A stretch of DNA of 64,000 nucleotides from Asanoa siamensis. GTDB lineage: Bacteria > Actinomycetota > Actinomycetes > Mycobacteriales > Micromonosporaceae. A program made the position numbers and the translations under genes. Below are positions 33,001 through 41,316 of the stretch, in pieces. Below the pieces are notes generated by a model, which ran no database searches, was not told the DNA's origin, and saw nothing but the letters and a program-made list of their open reading frames with translations. Where the stretch lies: contig NZ_BONE01000003.1 of NCBI RefSeq assembly GCF_016862555.1, forward strand, positions 1 to 64,000, read 5' to 3'. Each line of letters starts with the position of its first letter. Position 1 is the stretch's first letter.

Positions 33001-34602
33001 ATGCCCCATTCCTCATCGGCCGTGCTCCGGGCGCCGAAGCGGCGTACCCTCGCCGCCGCGGCGCTCGTCGCGGGCCTCGTCCTCCCGTTCCTCGTCGCGA
33101 CCGGAACCCCCGCCGGCGCGGCCGACCGCCCCCCCGTCCAGCCGCTGCCGGCCAACCTCGAGGCGATCCGCGCCGCCGAGGCGACCGCGCTCTACGGCTC
33201 CCCCGGCATCCGACCCCTCGAAGAACGGCGGACCGCGCTGGTCACCATGGGTGACAGCGAGATCTCCGGCGAGGGCGTCGGCAACTACGTCCCCGGTACG
33301 CACCAGGACGGCAACTGGTGCGACCGCTCCTACGACCAGGCGGTGTTCCGCACCGGCATCGCGTCCGACACGCAGTACAACATCGCCTGCTCGGGCGCGA
33401 CCCCGTGGAACCTGATCGCCGGTGGCCCGACCCAGTGGAACGACCTCAACCAGGGCGACCACCTCTCGATCAAGGCCCGGAACACGCGCATCAAGCTGAT
33501 CTGGGTGGTGGTGGGCGCCAACGGCGACGGCACGATCCAGTTCGGCCCGGTGGCGACCGACTGCGCGATCCGCCGGGTGTTCTTCCAGGGCGCCTGCTGG
33601 CCCACGTACACCGATGTCTGGACGACCCGGGTCGAAGGCTCCCGGGTGGCGGTCGAGGACGCGCTGCGCAGCATCAGGGCGACGATGACCGCGGCCGGCT
33701 ACCTGGCCGCGGACTACGAGCTCGTGCTGCAGTCCTACCCGAGCCCGGCCAGTCCCGACGTCGAGGACAACCCGGACTTCCCGGGCTGGTACTCCGGCGG
33801 CTGCCTGCTCTACCTGGCCGACCAGGCGTTCGCCCGCAACAAGGCCGTGCCGCTGTTCGAACGCGCCCTGCGCCAGGCGGCGGCCAACACCGGCACCCGC
33901 TATCTCGACGCCAGCCGGCTGTTCCACGGTCACGAGGTGTGCACCGACAGCACCAGCGTGCGCGGCCTCTACATCGAGGTCGGGATCTGGAACGAGAACG
34001 GCGCCCGCCAGTCGTTCCACCCCAACGCCCGCGGCCACGGCATGTTCGCCTCGTGCATGACCGATTTCTACGCGTCAGGTCTGCCGCAGGCGACGTGCGT
34101 CGACCAGGCGAGCACGGGCCGGGGCACGCTGATCGGCGGGCTGCTGGAGTTCAAGCAGTTGCGCAACGCGGGCACGGGCAAATGCGTGGACGGCAAGGGG
34201 TACGACTCGCGTAACGGCACGGTGCAGCAGTCGTACGCCTGCCACGGGGGCCGCAACCAGGGCTTCTGGTACGACCCGGCGCGGCAGTCGCTGCACAGCG
34301 AGTTGTCGCACGACCGCTGCCTGGACGTCTCGGGCGGCTCGCTGACCGTGAACACGACGGTCAACATCTACAACTGCACGGGCGGCACCAACCAGAAGTG
34401 GGTCTTCGCCGGCACACAGCTCAAGGCCGCCGGCAACCAGGCGCTCTGCCTGGCGTTCGACAACCCGCTCCTGGGCACGCCGCGGTTGCGGCTGGCGACC
34501 TGCGGGTCGAGCAGCCGGCAGCAGTGGTCGTTCGAGTCCCGTACCTTCCCGAACCCGGTCGGCTACGGCCACGACGACTTCATCGGCAGCCGGGTGTACT
34601 GA
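33001..34602 (+). CDS. Secreted SGNH hydrolase with C-terminal ricin B-type lectin
   Basis: A 533-residue exported enzyme. It has an Arg-rich signal peptide with cleavage near GAAD (about 41). The SGNH hydrolase begins at ALVTMGDSEISGEGV (nucleophile Ser 86 in a GDS motif) and ends with SFHPN (catalytic His about 341); several Cys suggest disulfides. Residues about 375-533 are a ricin-type beta-trefoil with three repeats marked NQGFWYD, NQKWVF and RQQWSF (QxW). The family hydrolyses esters of lipids or polysaccharides; the lectin would bind sugar polymers. GGAAGGAG seven bases before ATG 33001. It ends at a strong terminator. Confidence 0.93.
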   Translation: MPHSSSAVLRAPKRRTLAAAALVAGLVLPFLVATGTPAGAADRPPVQPLPANLEAIRAAEATALYGSPGIRPLEERRTALVTMGDSEISGEGVGNYVPGTHQDGNWCDRSYDQAVFRTGIASDTQYNIACSGATPWNLIAGGPTQWNDLNQGDHLSIKARNTRIKLIWVVVGANGDGTIQFGPVATDCAIRRVFFQGACWPTYTDVWTTRVEGSRVAVEDALRSIRATMTAAGYLAADYELVLQSYPSPASPDVEDNPDFPGWYSGGCLLYLADQAFARNKAVPLFERALRQAAANTGTRYLDASRLFHGHEVCTDSTSVRGLYIEVGIWNENGARQSFHPNARGHGMFASCMTDFYASGLPQATCVDQASTGRGTLIGGLLEFKQLRNAGTGKCVDGKGYDSRNGTVQQSYACHGGRNQGFWYDPARQSLHSELSHDRCLDVSGGSLTVNTTVNIYNCTGGTNQKWVFAGTQLKAAGNQALCLAFDNPLLGTPRLRLATCGSSSRQQWSFESRTFPNPVGYGHDDFIGSRVY

Positions 34603-34610
34603 CCGTTCTG

Positions 34611-34639
34611 GTGGGGCCCCGCGCTGTCCGGGGCCCCAC
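34611..34639. terminator. Bidirectional hairpin terminator
   Basis: GTGGGGCCCCG-CGCTGTC-CGGGGCCCCAC, an 11-bp perfect stem between convergent genes ending at 34602 and 34646. Confidence 0.85.
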
Positions 34640-34645
34640 CGCTCC

Positions 34646-35227
34646 TCACTTCGCTCGCGGAACGACCACGAGCCGGGCCTCGCCACGATCGCCGTCCTTG
34701 GTGCCGGCCACCCCGACCTGGTCGCCGACCTCGAGCTGATCCGCCTGGATCGAGTCACGCCGCTCGACGACCCGCAGATCGTCGGCGAACCCCCAGCTGA
34801 TGGTGAACCCGTCGCTGCTCTTGACGGTGATCGAGTCCCCGTCGACAGCGGTCACCTGCCCGCGCTGCACGAGCACGGTCTGCGTGGCACCGTCCTTGTT
34901 CTTGACGACGGCCTCACCGTGCAACGTGTTCTTCCGCAGCAGCACCCGCGCCTTACGCAGCTTCCCGCGCTCACGGTCCTTCTCCTTGGGCGCGGGCGAC
35001 GCACTTGGAGCACCCTTCGCGATCGCCATCTGCGCGAACTCAGCGGGCGTGATCTCGTTGGGATCGAACCCCATGGCGGCCAACGCCTGCCCCTCGACCC
35101 CCATGCCGGCCGACACCTCGACACCCGCCTGGTCGCTGCCGGTCACATCGCCGCCGACGGCGCCGCACCCCGTCAGGCCGATTCCGACGACCGCGGCCAA
35201 CCCGACTCCCACAAGCCAACGCCTCAT
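34646..35227 (-). CDS. Lipoprotein with DUF5666-like domain
   Basis: A 193-residue lipoprotein: MRRWLVGVG...GIGLTGCGAV gives a lipobox LTGC (Cys 21), so it is membrane-anchored outside the cell. A charged, flexible region (about 75-95) is followed by a beta-strand domain (VTAVDGDSITVKSSDGFTIS, LEVGDQVGVAGTKDGD) like DUF5666. Function unknown. It lies downstream of the HK/RR operon on the same strand, and a copy of the motif found upstream of the response regulator (35292-35312) lies 65-85 nt before its start, so it is a likely target of that system. GAGAGGG before ATG 35227. Confidence 0.85.
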   Translation of the reverse strand: MRRWLVGVGLAAVVGIGLTGCGAVGGDVTGSDQAGVEVSAGMGVEGQALAAMGFDPNEITPAEFAQMAIAKGAPSASPAPKEKDRERGKLRKARVLLRKNTLHGEAVVKNKDGATQTVLVQRGQVTAVDGDSITVKSSDGFTISWGFADDLRVVERRDSIQADQLEVGDQVGVAGTKDGDRGEARLVVVPRAK

Positions 35228-35286
35228 GGTCACCCTCTCCTCGCTGGAACTGGAGACCACGATCGGCCATGACCACGTGGGATCGA

Positions 35287-36687
35287 TCAGGCGAACGTAA
35301 GAGGTTGGTAAGGCTCTCGGGGCAGGGCGATCGTGAAGCGGGCCCCGCCTTCCGGGGCGTGGCCCGCCTCGATGTGGCCGCCGAGGCGGCGGACCAGGCC
35401 GTGGACCAGGGCCAGGCCCAGGCCGCTGCCGCCTTGGCGGATGCCCTCGTAGCGTTGCCGTAGGGCGCCGCGTTCGAAGACCACCCGTAGGTCGTCGTCC
35501 GTGAAGCCCGGGCCGCCGTCGCGAATCTCGAGCAGCGGGCCCGGGCCGGCCGCCAGGACGATCGGCGCGCCAGCAGGGACCACCCGCAGCGCGTTCTCCA
35601 GCAGCCCGTCGATGATCTGCCGGGTGCGGCCCGGGTCCGTGAAGGCCCGCACCGGGCCGCCCGGCAGTTCCACCACCAGGCGGACGCCGGCCGCCTCGCA
35701 GCGGGGGCGCCAGGTCTGGGCCGCCTCCTCGACCAGCGCCGCCAGGTCCACCTCCAGCGGCGTCAACGGAAAGTCGACCGCGTCCAGGCGGGCCAGGGCC
35801 AGCAGGTCCGTGACCAGGCGGTCCAGGCGGGACGCCTCCTCCAGCATCGTGCGGCCCGCCCGGGTCGTGCCGTCGCCCTCGATCACGCCGTCGGCCAGGG
35901 CCTCCGCGTAACCACGGATCGCGGTCAGGGGCGTACGCAGCTCGTGCGACACCGACAGCAGGAAGTCCCGCTGCCGGCCCTCGCTGGTCGACAGCGCCTC
36001 CGCCAGGCCGTTGATGGCGTGTGCCAGGTCCGCCGCCTCCTGCGGCTGCTCCACCGGCACCCGTACGCCCCGGTCGCCGCCCCGCAGGCGCAGCGCGGCC
36101 GTCGCCGCGTTGCGGATCGGGCGGGCCAACCGGCGGCCCAGCAGCGCGCCGGCCAGCACGCCGGCCGCCAGACCCGCCAGCAGCGCGAGCCACAGGTTGG
36201 CGCCCACCTCGCGCCAGATCCCGGTGGCCACCGGGTGGGTCAGCACCACGCCGTTGCCGTTGTTCAGCGCCCGTCCCTCCACAAGGGACGAAACGCCGGC
36301 CACCCGGCCGCGGCCCGAGAACGAGCCGCCCGCGGCGACCTGGTCGACCACCGCTCCGGGGAGGCCGATGCGGTCGGGCACGCCCCGGCGCAGCACGTAG
36401 AGCTCGATGTCGCGCTTGCGCAGGGCGTCGATGACCTTCTGGTCGCCCGCCGGCCGCGGGGTCGCGCGCAGCGCGGCCGCGACCACCGTCGCCTCCGTGG
36501 CCAGCGACTCCCGGGTGCGCTCCTCGACCGCCCGCGCCGCGAGCGGGATCGCCACCAGCGCCGTCACCAGCACCGACACCAGGGCCACCACGCAGCCGAC
36601 GACGACGGCCCGGAACGTCAACGTCCGACCCTCGCGCGGCGGCGGGGGCTGCCGGAGGACCCGCAGCGGGACGGTCAGGTCAACCAT
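35287..36687 (-). CDS. Sensor histidine kinase, HisKA-type
   Basis: A 466-residue membrane kinase: first helix near residues 25-50 (VVVGCVVALVSVLVTALVAI), an extracytoplasmic sensor of about 110 residues, second helix LWLALLAGLAAGVLAGALL, HAMP, then HisKA with phospho-accepting His in LLSVSHELRTPLTAIRGYAE and the ATPase domain (LLENALR, EIRDGGPGF, GSGLGLALVHGL). It autophosphorylates and passes phosphate to the regulator encoded just upstream; the genes overlap by 8 nt. The signal is unknown. The last codons contain a repeat of the putative regulator box. Confidence 0.95.
   Translation of the reverse strand: MVDLTVPLRVLRQPPPPREGRTLTFRAVVVGCVVALVSVLVTALVAIPLAARAVEERTRESLATEATVVAAALRATPRPAGDQKVIDALRKRDIELYVLRRGVPDRIGLPGAVVDQVAAGGSFSGRGRVAGVSSLVEGRALNNGNGVVLTHPVATGIWREVGANLWLALLAGLAAGVLAGALLGRRLARPIRNAATAALRLRGGDRGVRVPVEQPQEAADLAHAINGLAEALSTSEGRQRDFLLSVSHELRTPLTAIRGYAEALADGVIEGDGTTRAGRTMLEEASRLDRLVTDLLALARLDAVDFPLTPLEVDLAALVEEAAQTWRPRCEAAGVRLVVELPGGPVRAFTDPGRTRQIIDGLLENALRVVPAGAPIVLAAGPGPLLEIRDGGPGFTDDDLRVVFERGALRQRYEGIRQGGSGLGLALVHGLVRRLGGHIEAGHAPEGGARFTIALPREPYQPLTFA
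35292..35312 (-). promoter_or_regulatory. Candidate response-regulator box, copy 2 (lipoprotein promoter)
   Basis: On the minus strand CTTACCAACCTCTTACG followed by TTCG; it shares the 13-mer CCTCTTACGTTCG and most of its upstream part with 37393-37413 before the response-regulator gene. It contains CTTAC repeated at 11-bp spacing, usual for OmpR-family sites. It lies inside the last codons of the histidine kinase and 65-85 nt before the lipoprotein start. Confidence 0.6.
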
Positions 36688-37363
36688 CGATCGCGTACCC
36701 GACGCCGCGATGGGTCCGGATGAGCCCGCCGGCCGCGCCCAGCTTCCCGCGCACCTGGGCGATGTGCACGTCGACCGTACGGGTGCCCGAATGCGACGCG
36801 TACCCCCAGACCGCGGCGAGCAACTCCTCGCGGGTGAACACCCGTCCGGGCCGCCCGACGAGGTGGGCCAGCAGGTCGAACTCCGTGGAGGTCAACTGCA
36901 CGGGCGCGCCGGAGACGGCGACGCTGCGCCGGCCAGGATCCAGGGTCAGCGGGCCGAGGGTGCGGGGCCGCTCGGCCGCCGCCGCCACACCGCCCGCCGC
37001 GCGGCGGAGCACCGCGCGCAGCCGGGCGACCAACTCGCGCGGCGAGAACGGCTTGGTGACGTAGTCGTCGGCGCCCAACTCCAGGCCGACGATCCGGTCG
37101 ACCTCGTCGTCGCGGGCGGTCAGGAAGATGACCGGCGTCCAGTCGCCGTCCTCGCGGAGCCGACGGCAGATCTCGGTGCCCGACATGCCCGGCAGGGCGA
37201 TGTCGAGCACGCTGGCCACCGGGCGCAGGCGCCGGGCGGCGGCCAGGCCGGCCACGCCGTCGTGTTCGACGTGCACGCCGAAGCCGTCCCGGCTCAGGTA
37301 GAGCCGGACCAGGTCCGCGATCGCACGCTCGTCCTCGACGACGAGCACCAGGCCGTCCGCCAC
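36680..37363 (-). CDS. OmpR/PhoB-family response regulator
   Basis: A 227-residue regulator: receiver with LVVEDE, phospho-acceptor Asp in SVLDIALPGM, Thr in FLTARDD and Lys in VTKPFSPREL; winged helix with LTSTEFDLLAHLVGRPGRVF and TVDVHIAQVRGKLG. It activates or represses target promoters after phosphorylation by the kinase downstream. GTG 37363 is chosen because it gives the standard receiver start VLVVEDE at residue 7. The repeat at 37393-37413 upstream of the gene is a likely own binding site. Confidence 0.95.
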   Translation of the reverse strand: MADGLVLVVEDERAIADLVRLYLSRDGFGVHVEHDGVAGLAAARRLRPVASVLDIALPGMSGTEICRRLREDGDWTPVIFLTARDDEVDRIVGLELGADDYVTKPFSPRELVARLRAVLRRAAGGVAAAAERPRTLGPLTLDPGRRSVAVSGAPVQLTSTEFDLLAHLVGRPGRVFTREELLAAVWGYASHSGTRTVDVHIAQVRGKLGAAGGLIRTHRGVGYAIDG

Positions 37364-37392
37364 GCAGCCATCATGGCCGACCGGCGTGGCGC

Positions 37393-37413
37393 CGAACGTA
37401 AGAGGACTGTCAG
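37393..37413 (-). promoter_or_regulatory. Candidate response-regulator box, copy 1 (own promoter)
   Basis: On the minus strand CTGACAGTCCTCTTACG followed by TTCG, 30-50 nt before GTG 37363. Shares CCTCTTACGTTCG and most other positions with the copy at 35292-35312, and overlaps the end of the neighbouring upstream gene. Confidence 0.6.
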
Positions 37414-37970
37414 AAAGCCACCGCGAGGTCCCGGCGGGAGCGCCCGAGCGACTCCCAGGCCCCGGTCTCGCGGCGCAGAGCGTCCCGGGTGGCGGCCGGG
37501 GCGCCAACCCCGGCCGCCTTCCCGGCTCCCGCGCGGGTCGTGCGCGGGCGGAAGACGTGGCTGAGCAGCGCGTCCAGGTGCCACACCTGCTTGGGGTGCC
37601 CGACCCGGATCCAGAATCGCTCCCGCACCCCGTCGACGGCCGTGGCCGCCAACTCAACCGCGGACAGCCGCGGATCGGGGTTCCACGTCACGTTGCCCAG
37701 GTGACCCAGTTCGGTGTTGAGATGCAGCCGGAGGCGGTGCAGCATCCGCGACTCGTGGGTCACGACCAGGCGGCGGTACGTCAACAGCAACAGGTATTCG
37801 CCCTGCCCGGGCCGGTCGGCGCGGGTGCACCGGGCCACCAGGGCGGCAGCGTCGTCGGCGGCGACACAACGCCGGAACACCGGCATGTGGCGGCTGACGG
37901 TGGGGATGGCCACGCCGGCTTCGGCAGCGGCGGGCAGGAACGTACGGGAGAAGACGTCCATGTCGTTCAC
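37410..37970 (-). CDS. Conserved hypothetical protein
   Basis: A 186-residue soluble protein with the start VNDMDVFSRTFLPAAAEAGV and a beta-rich core (YLLLLTYRRLVVTHESRM, LHLNTELGHLGNVTWNPD) that looks like a PH-like or lipid/peptide-binding barrel. No enzymatic motif is visible and I do not recognise a characterised family. GTG 37970 is in the loop of a perfect hairpin (GTCGTT-GTG-AACGAC), the first of three adjoining hairpins; ATG 37961 is an alternative start. It is co-directional with and 47 nt upstream of the response regulator, overlapping its putative box. Confidence 0.7.
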   Translation of the reverse strand: MNDMDVFSRTFLPAAAEAGVAIPTVSRHMPVFRRCVAADDAAALVARCTRADRPGQGEYLLLLTYRRLVVTHESRMLHRLRLHLNTELGHLGNVTWNPDPRLSAVELAATAVDGVRERFWIRVGHPKQVWHLDALLSHVFRPRTTRAGAGKAAGVGAPAATRDALRRETGAWESLGRSRRDLAVAF

Positions 37971-38009
37971 AACGACACGTCTCGTTGAAGAGACGTGGGT
38001 TACCCCACG
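37962..38009 (-). promoter_or_regulatory. Three contiguous perfect hairpins at the start of the 37410-37970 gene
   Basis: In 48 bp there are three inverted repeats in series: GTCGTT/AACGAC (37962-37976, start codon in the loop), ACGTCTC/GAGACGT (37977-37996) and CGTGGG/CCCACG (37994-38009). A further dyad TACCCC-AATA-GGGGTA lies at 38040-38055. In RNA they would hide the start codon; in DNA they could be an operator array. No Shine-Dalgarno is free close to the start. Confidence 0.7.
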
Positions 38010-38063
38010 CCTACTTCCTTAAACCTCCATTAGGATCATTACCCCAATAGGGGTACGGATGCC

Positions 38064-39236
38064 CTACAGCGCCTCGACGATCGTCGCGTTGGCCATGCCG
38101 CCGCCCTCGCACATCGTCTGCAGGCCGTAGCGGATTCCGTTGTCGCGCATGTGATGCAGCAGCGTCGTCATGATCCGCGCACCGGAGCCACCGAGCGGGT
38201 GACCGAGCGCGATCGCTCCACCGCGCGGGTTGAGTCGCGCCGGGTCGGCCTCGGTCTCCGCCAGCCAGGCCAGCGGCACGGGGGCGAACGCCTCGTTCAC
38301 CTCGTACGCGCCGATCTCCTCGATGCCCAGGCCCGCGCGGCGCAATGCCTTGGCGGTGGCCGGGATCGGCGCGGTCAGCATGATCACCGGATCGTCGGCC
38401 GCGACCACCGCGGTGTGGATCCGGGCCAGCGGGCGCAGGCCGTGCGCGGCCGCCCACTCGCTCGTGGTCACCGCCAGTGCCGCGGCGCCGTCGGAGATCT
38501 GCGACGCGGAGCCCGCCGTCACGACCCCGTCGGCCTTGAACGGCGTCTTCAACTCGCCGAGCTTGGCCAGCGACGTGTCGCGCCGGACGCCCTCGTCGGA
38601 GGTGACCTTGCCGCCGTCGGCCGTGGCCACCGGGGCGATCTCGGCGTCGATCAGCCCCGCGTCCTGCGCGGCCGCCGCCTTCTCGTGACTGGCCAGCGCG
38701 TACTCGTCGAGCCTCGTGCGGTCGAAGCCCCACCGCGTCGCCATCATCTCGGCGCCAACACCTTGGCTGAACGGCACCGGGTCGTCGGCGGCGAAGCCCT
38801 CGTGGTCGCGGTAGCGGGCGCGGACCTGGTCGCCGAACGCGTTGCCGTCGCCGATGCTCGAACCCATCGGCACCCGGCTCATCGACTCGACGCCGCCGGC
38901 CACCACCAGGTCGCTCTGGCCCGAGATGACAGCGGCGGCAGCGAAGTGGATCGCCTGCTGGCTCGAACCGCACTGCCGGTCGAGGGTGGTGCCGGGCACC
39001 GACTCGGGCCAGCCGGCGGCGAGCACCGCGCCGCGCGCGACGTTCCACGACTGGTCGCCGACCTGCGAGACGCAACCCCAGACCACGTCGTCGACGTCGC
39101 GCGGGTCGAGCGCGAGCCGCTCGGCCAGCGCCCGCAGGGCGTGCGCCGAAAGATCAACCGGGTGTACGCCGACCAGGCCGCCGTTGCGCCGCCCGACCGG
39201 AGTTCTGACCGCACCGACAATGACCGCGTCCCGCAT
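38064..39236 (-). CDS. Acetyl-CoA acetyltransferase / thiolase
   Basis: A 390-residue thiolase with the three catalytic parts: nucleophile Cys in DRQCGSSQQAIHFAA (about 90), the GHPLGGSGARI His, and the C-terminal CEGGGMANATIVE Cys. NEAFAPVPLAWL is another family mark. It makes or cleaves 3-ketoacyl-CoA; the NEAFA and QQA features fit the degradative/steroid-type FadA group rather than PhaA, though not decisively. ATG 39236 is preceded by GGGGAG. No other beta-oxidation genes are close. Confidence 0.95.
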   Translation of the reverse strand: MRDAVIVGAVRTPVGRRNGGLVGVHPVDLSAHALRALAERLALDPRDVDDVVWGCVSQVGDQSWNVARGAVLAAGWPESVPGTTLDRQCGSSQQAIHFAAAAVISGQSDLVVAGGVESMSRVPMGSSIGDGNAFGDQVRARYRDHEGFAADDPVPFSQGVGAEMMATRWGFDRTRLDEYALASHEKAAAAQDAGLIDAEIAPVATADGGKVTSDEGVRRDTSLAKLGELKTPFKADGVVTAGSASQISDGAAALAVTTSEWAAAHGLRPLARIHTAVVAADDPVIMLTAPIPATAKALRRAGLGIEEIGAYEVNEAFAPVPLAWLAETEADPARLNPRGGAIALGHPLGGSGARIMTTLLHHMRDNGIRYGLQTMCEGGGMANATIVEAL

Positions 39237-39313
39237 GATTACTCCCCGGTAACGTGAGCCTTGCCCGAATCCTACGTCGTGCCACGGCCCCAACCGGCTG
39301 GGATGCTTGTCCG

Positions 39314-39733
39314 GTGACCACACGCTGGCGGGTCCGGCCCGCGCTGCCGACGCTCAAGCTGACCGGTGCGGTGCTGTTGCTGCTGATCGCCGCGTTGTTC
39401 GCGACCGACAGCGTGGCGATCGCCGTCGCCTCGGTGGCCGCCGCGGGCCTCGTCGTCTGGGGGTTCCGCGATCTGCTCGCACCGGAGCGGCTGGCCGTCG
39501 ACGAGACGGGGCTGACGGTCCGCACGGGGTTCGCCGGCCGCCGGCACGTCCCGTGGTCGGCGGTGGAGCGGATCGCGGTCGACCGGCGGTCGCACAACGG
39601 CGTACGCAGCGAGACGCTGGAGATCGACACCGGCGACGCGGTGCACATCTTCAGCAGGCACGACCTGGGCGCGCCGCCCGAGGAGGTCGCCGCCGCCCTG
39701 AACGCGGCGGCGGGCGGCGAGATCAGGCGGTGA
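39314..39733 (+). CDS. PH domain-containing membrane protein
   Basis: A 139-residue protein with two N-terminal membrane helices (TGAVLLLLIAALFA, AIAVASVAAAGLVVWGF) and a cytoplasmic bacterial PH (bPH_6) domain: LAVDETGLTVRTGFAGRR, VPWSAVERIAVDRR, LEIDTGDAVHIFSRHDLG. Family PF10756 has no defined biochemical role and is common in actinobacteria. GTG 39314 is the start; the 3' end overlaps the convergent rhomboid gene by 11 bp. Confidence 0.85.
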   Translation: MTTRWRVRPALPTLKLTGAVLLLLIAALFATDSVAIAVASVAAAGLVVWGFRDLLAPERLAVDETGLTVRTGFAGRRHVPWSAVERIAVDRRSHNGVRSETLEIDTGDAVHIFSRHDLGAPPEEVAAALNAAAGGEIRR

Positions 39734-40637
39734 CGCTGGCCACCTTCGCCAGTGTGAGGCCGATCAACGCGACCAGCACGATGCCCAGCCCGACCGCCTG
39801 CACGAGGGTGCGCCGGTCGCGTGGTGCGTAGGCGAGCACGGCGCCCACCAGCGCGCCCGTGACCAGGCCGCCGACGTGGCCGGCCCAGGAGACGCCGGGC
39901 AGCGTGAACGTGATGACGAGGTTGATCACGAGCACGACGAGGATCTGCCGCGTGTCTCCGCCGAGCCGGCGGGCGATCACGAAGAACGCCGCGAACAGGC
40001 CGAAGATCGCGGTCGAGGCGCCGGCCGTCGGCGCGTTGGGGTCGATGATGAACGCCGCGACGTTGCCGCCGATGCCGGCCAGCAGATAGAGCGCGGCGAA
40101 CCGGAAGCGGCCGAGCACGGCCTCGAGGCTGCGGCCCACCGCCCACAGGGCCCACATGTTGAACAGCAGGTGGATGATCCCGTAGTGGATGAACATCGCC
40201 GTGATCAGGCGGTAGTAGGCACCGTCGTAGATGCCGGTGTAGACGACCTGGCCCTGGTCGGTGTTGACGAGCACTGACGGGCCGAGCACCCCGCCCGCGA
40301 TCTGCCACTCCGTGATGCGGCCGAACAGGCCGCCCTGGGGGATGAGCGTGTCGATGCCGTAGAGGGCGAGACCGATCACGGCCGCGATCAGGTTGAGCCC
40401 GATCAGCGTCTTGGTCACCAACCCGTCGCGGCCGGCGACACTGCCTCCGAAGGCAGTGCGCGCCGACCGCTGGGTCTTGCGTCCTTCGGCCACACACTCC
40501 GGGCACTGGTGCCCGACGGAGGCCTCACGCATACAGTCCGGGCATATCGGGCGGTCGCAGCGCGTGCAACGCACCCACGTCTCCCGCGACGGGTGGCGAT
40601 AGCAGACAGGCGCCGCCGTCGGGGGCGATTCATTCAT
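39723..40637 (-). CDS. Rhomboid family intramembrane serine protease with N-terminal zinc finger
   Basis: A 304-residue protein. Residues 10-55 hold a B-box-like zinc finger (CYRHPSRETWVRCTRC, CPDCMREASVGHQCPEC). The six-helix rhomboid core has the first-loop YYRLITAMFIHYGIIHLLFNMW with its HLLFN, the catalytic Ser in TAGASTAIFGL and His in WAGHVGGLVTG. It cleaves membrane proteins within the bilayer; actinobacterial substrates are mostly unknown. A TACCTT -10 box ends 7 nt before ATG 40637, suggesting a leaderless mRNA. Confidence 0.95.
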   Translation of the reverse strand: MNESPPTAAPVCYRHPSRETWVRCTRCDRPICPDCMREASVGHQCPECVAEGRKTQRSARTAFGGSVAGRDGLVTKTLIGLNLIAAVIGLALYGIDTLIPQGGLFGRITEWQIAGGVLGPSVLVNTDQGQVVYTGIYDGAYYRLITAMFIHYGIIHLLFNMWALWAVGRSLEAVLGRFRFAALYLLAGIGGNVAAFIIDPNAPTAGASTAIFGLFAAFFVIARRLGGDTRQILVVLVINLVITFTLPGVSWAGHVGGLVTGALVGAVLAYAPRDRRTLVQAVGLGIVLVALIGLTLAKVASVTA

Positions 40638-40644
40638 GCCAAGA

Positions 40645-40650
40645 AAGGTA
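40645..40650 (-). promoter_or_regulatory. -10 box TACCTT, leaderless start of rhomboid gene
   Basis: On the minus strand TACCTT ends 7 nt before ATG 40637; no Shine-Dalgarno. Confidence 0.45.
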
Positions 40651-40664
40651 CCTGGCTTCAGCTA

Positions 40665-41195
40665 TCAGCTGTTGACCCGCTGGATCTCGACCCGCTCGAT
40701 GACCACGTCCTCCAGCGGCCGGTCGCCGTGGTTGGTCGGGGTGTTCGCGATGGCGTCGACAACCTTGGCCGAGTCCTGGTCAGCGACCTGACCGAAGATC
40801 GTGTGCCGGTTGTTCAGGTGCGGCGTCGGGCCGACCGTGATGAAGAACTGCGAGCCGTTGGTGCCCGGGCCGGCGTTGGCCATGGCCAGCAGGTACGGGC
40901 GGTCGAACCGGAGCTCCGGGTGGAACTCGTCGGCGAACTCGTAGCCCGGGCCACCGCGGCCGGTGCCGGTCGGGTCACCCATCTGGATCATGAAGCCAGA
41001 GATCACCCGGTGCGAGATGGTGCCGTCGTAGTAGGGCCCGCTGCCCTTCTGCCCGGTCGTCGGGTCGACGTAGTCGCGGGTGCCCTCGGCCAGCTCCACG
41101 AAGTTCTGCACCGTCTTGGGCGCGTGGTTCGGGAACAGCTCGAGGCGGATCGGGCCGCGGTTGGTATGCAGAGTGGCGTAAAGGGTCTCGGCCAC
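40665..41195 (-). CDS. Peptidyl-prolyl cis-trans isomerase, cyclophilin type
   Basis: A 176-residue cytosolic cyclophilin with no signal peptide: FVELAEGTRDY, ISHRVISGFMIQMGDPTGTG with the catalytic Arg, and MANAGPGTNGSQFFIT. It speeds proline isomerisation during protein folding. GTG 41195 is chosen because GGAGGAG lies 5 nt upstream; upstream extension is not supported. Upstream, the divergent gene at 41317 encodes a membrane protein of unknown function. Confidence 0.95.
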   Translation of the reverse strand: MAETLYATLHTNRGPIRLELFPNHAPKTVQNFVELAEGTRDYVDPTTGQKGSGPYYDGTISHRVISGFMIQMGDPTGTGRGGPGYEFADEFHPELRFDRPYLLAMANAGPGTNGSQFFITVGPTPHLNNRHTIFGQVADQDSAKVVDAIANTPTNHGDRPLEDVVIERVEIQRVNS

Positions 41196-41316
41196 GGGTA
41201 CTCCTCCGTCGTCGGTGAGTTTCAGTTCGATCCTCCCATGTGCCCGTTCCGGCAATGCGGACACGTCCAAAGGTGGAGGATGCAGGAGGAACTACGCCCA
41301 GGAAGGTGGGGGTCTG

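Noticed and set aside
37962-38063. A known riboswitch class in the hairpin-rich leader
   Set aside because: None of the conserved motifs of riboswitch families I know is present; only the inverted repeats are clear.
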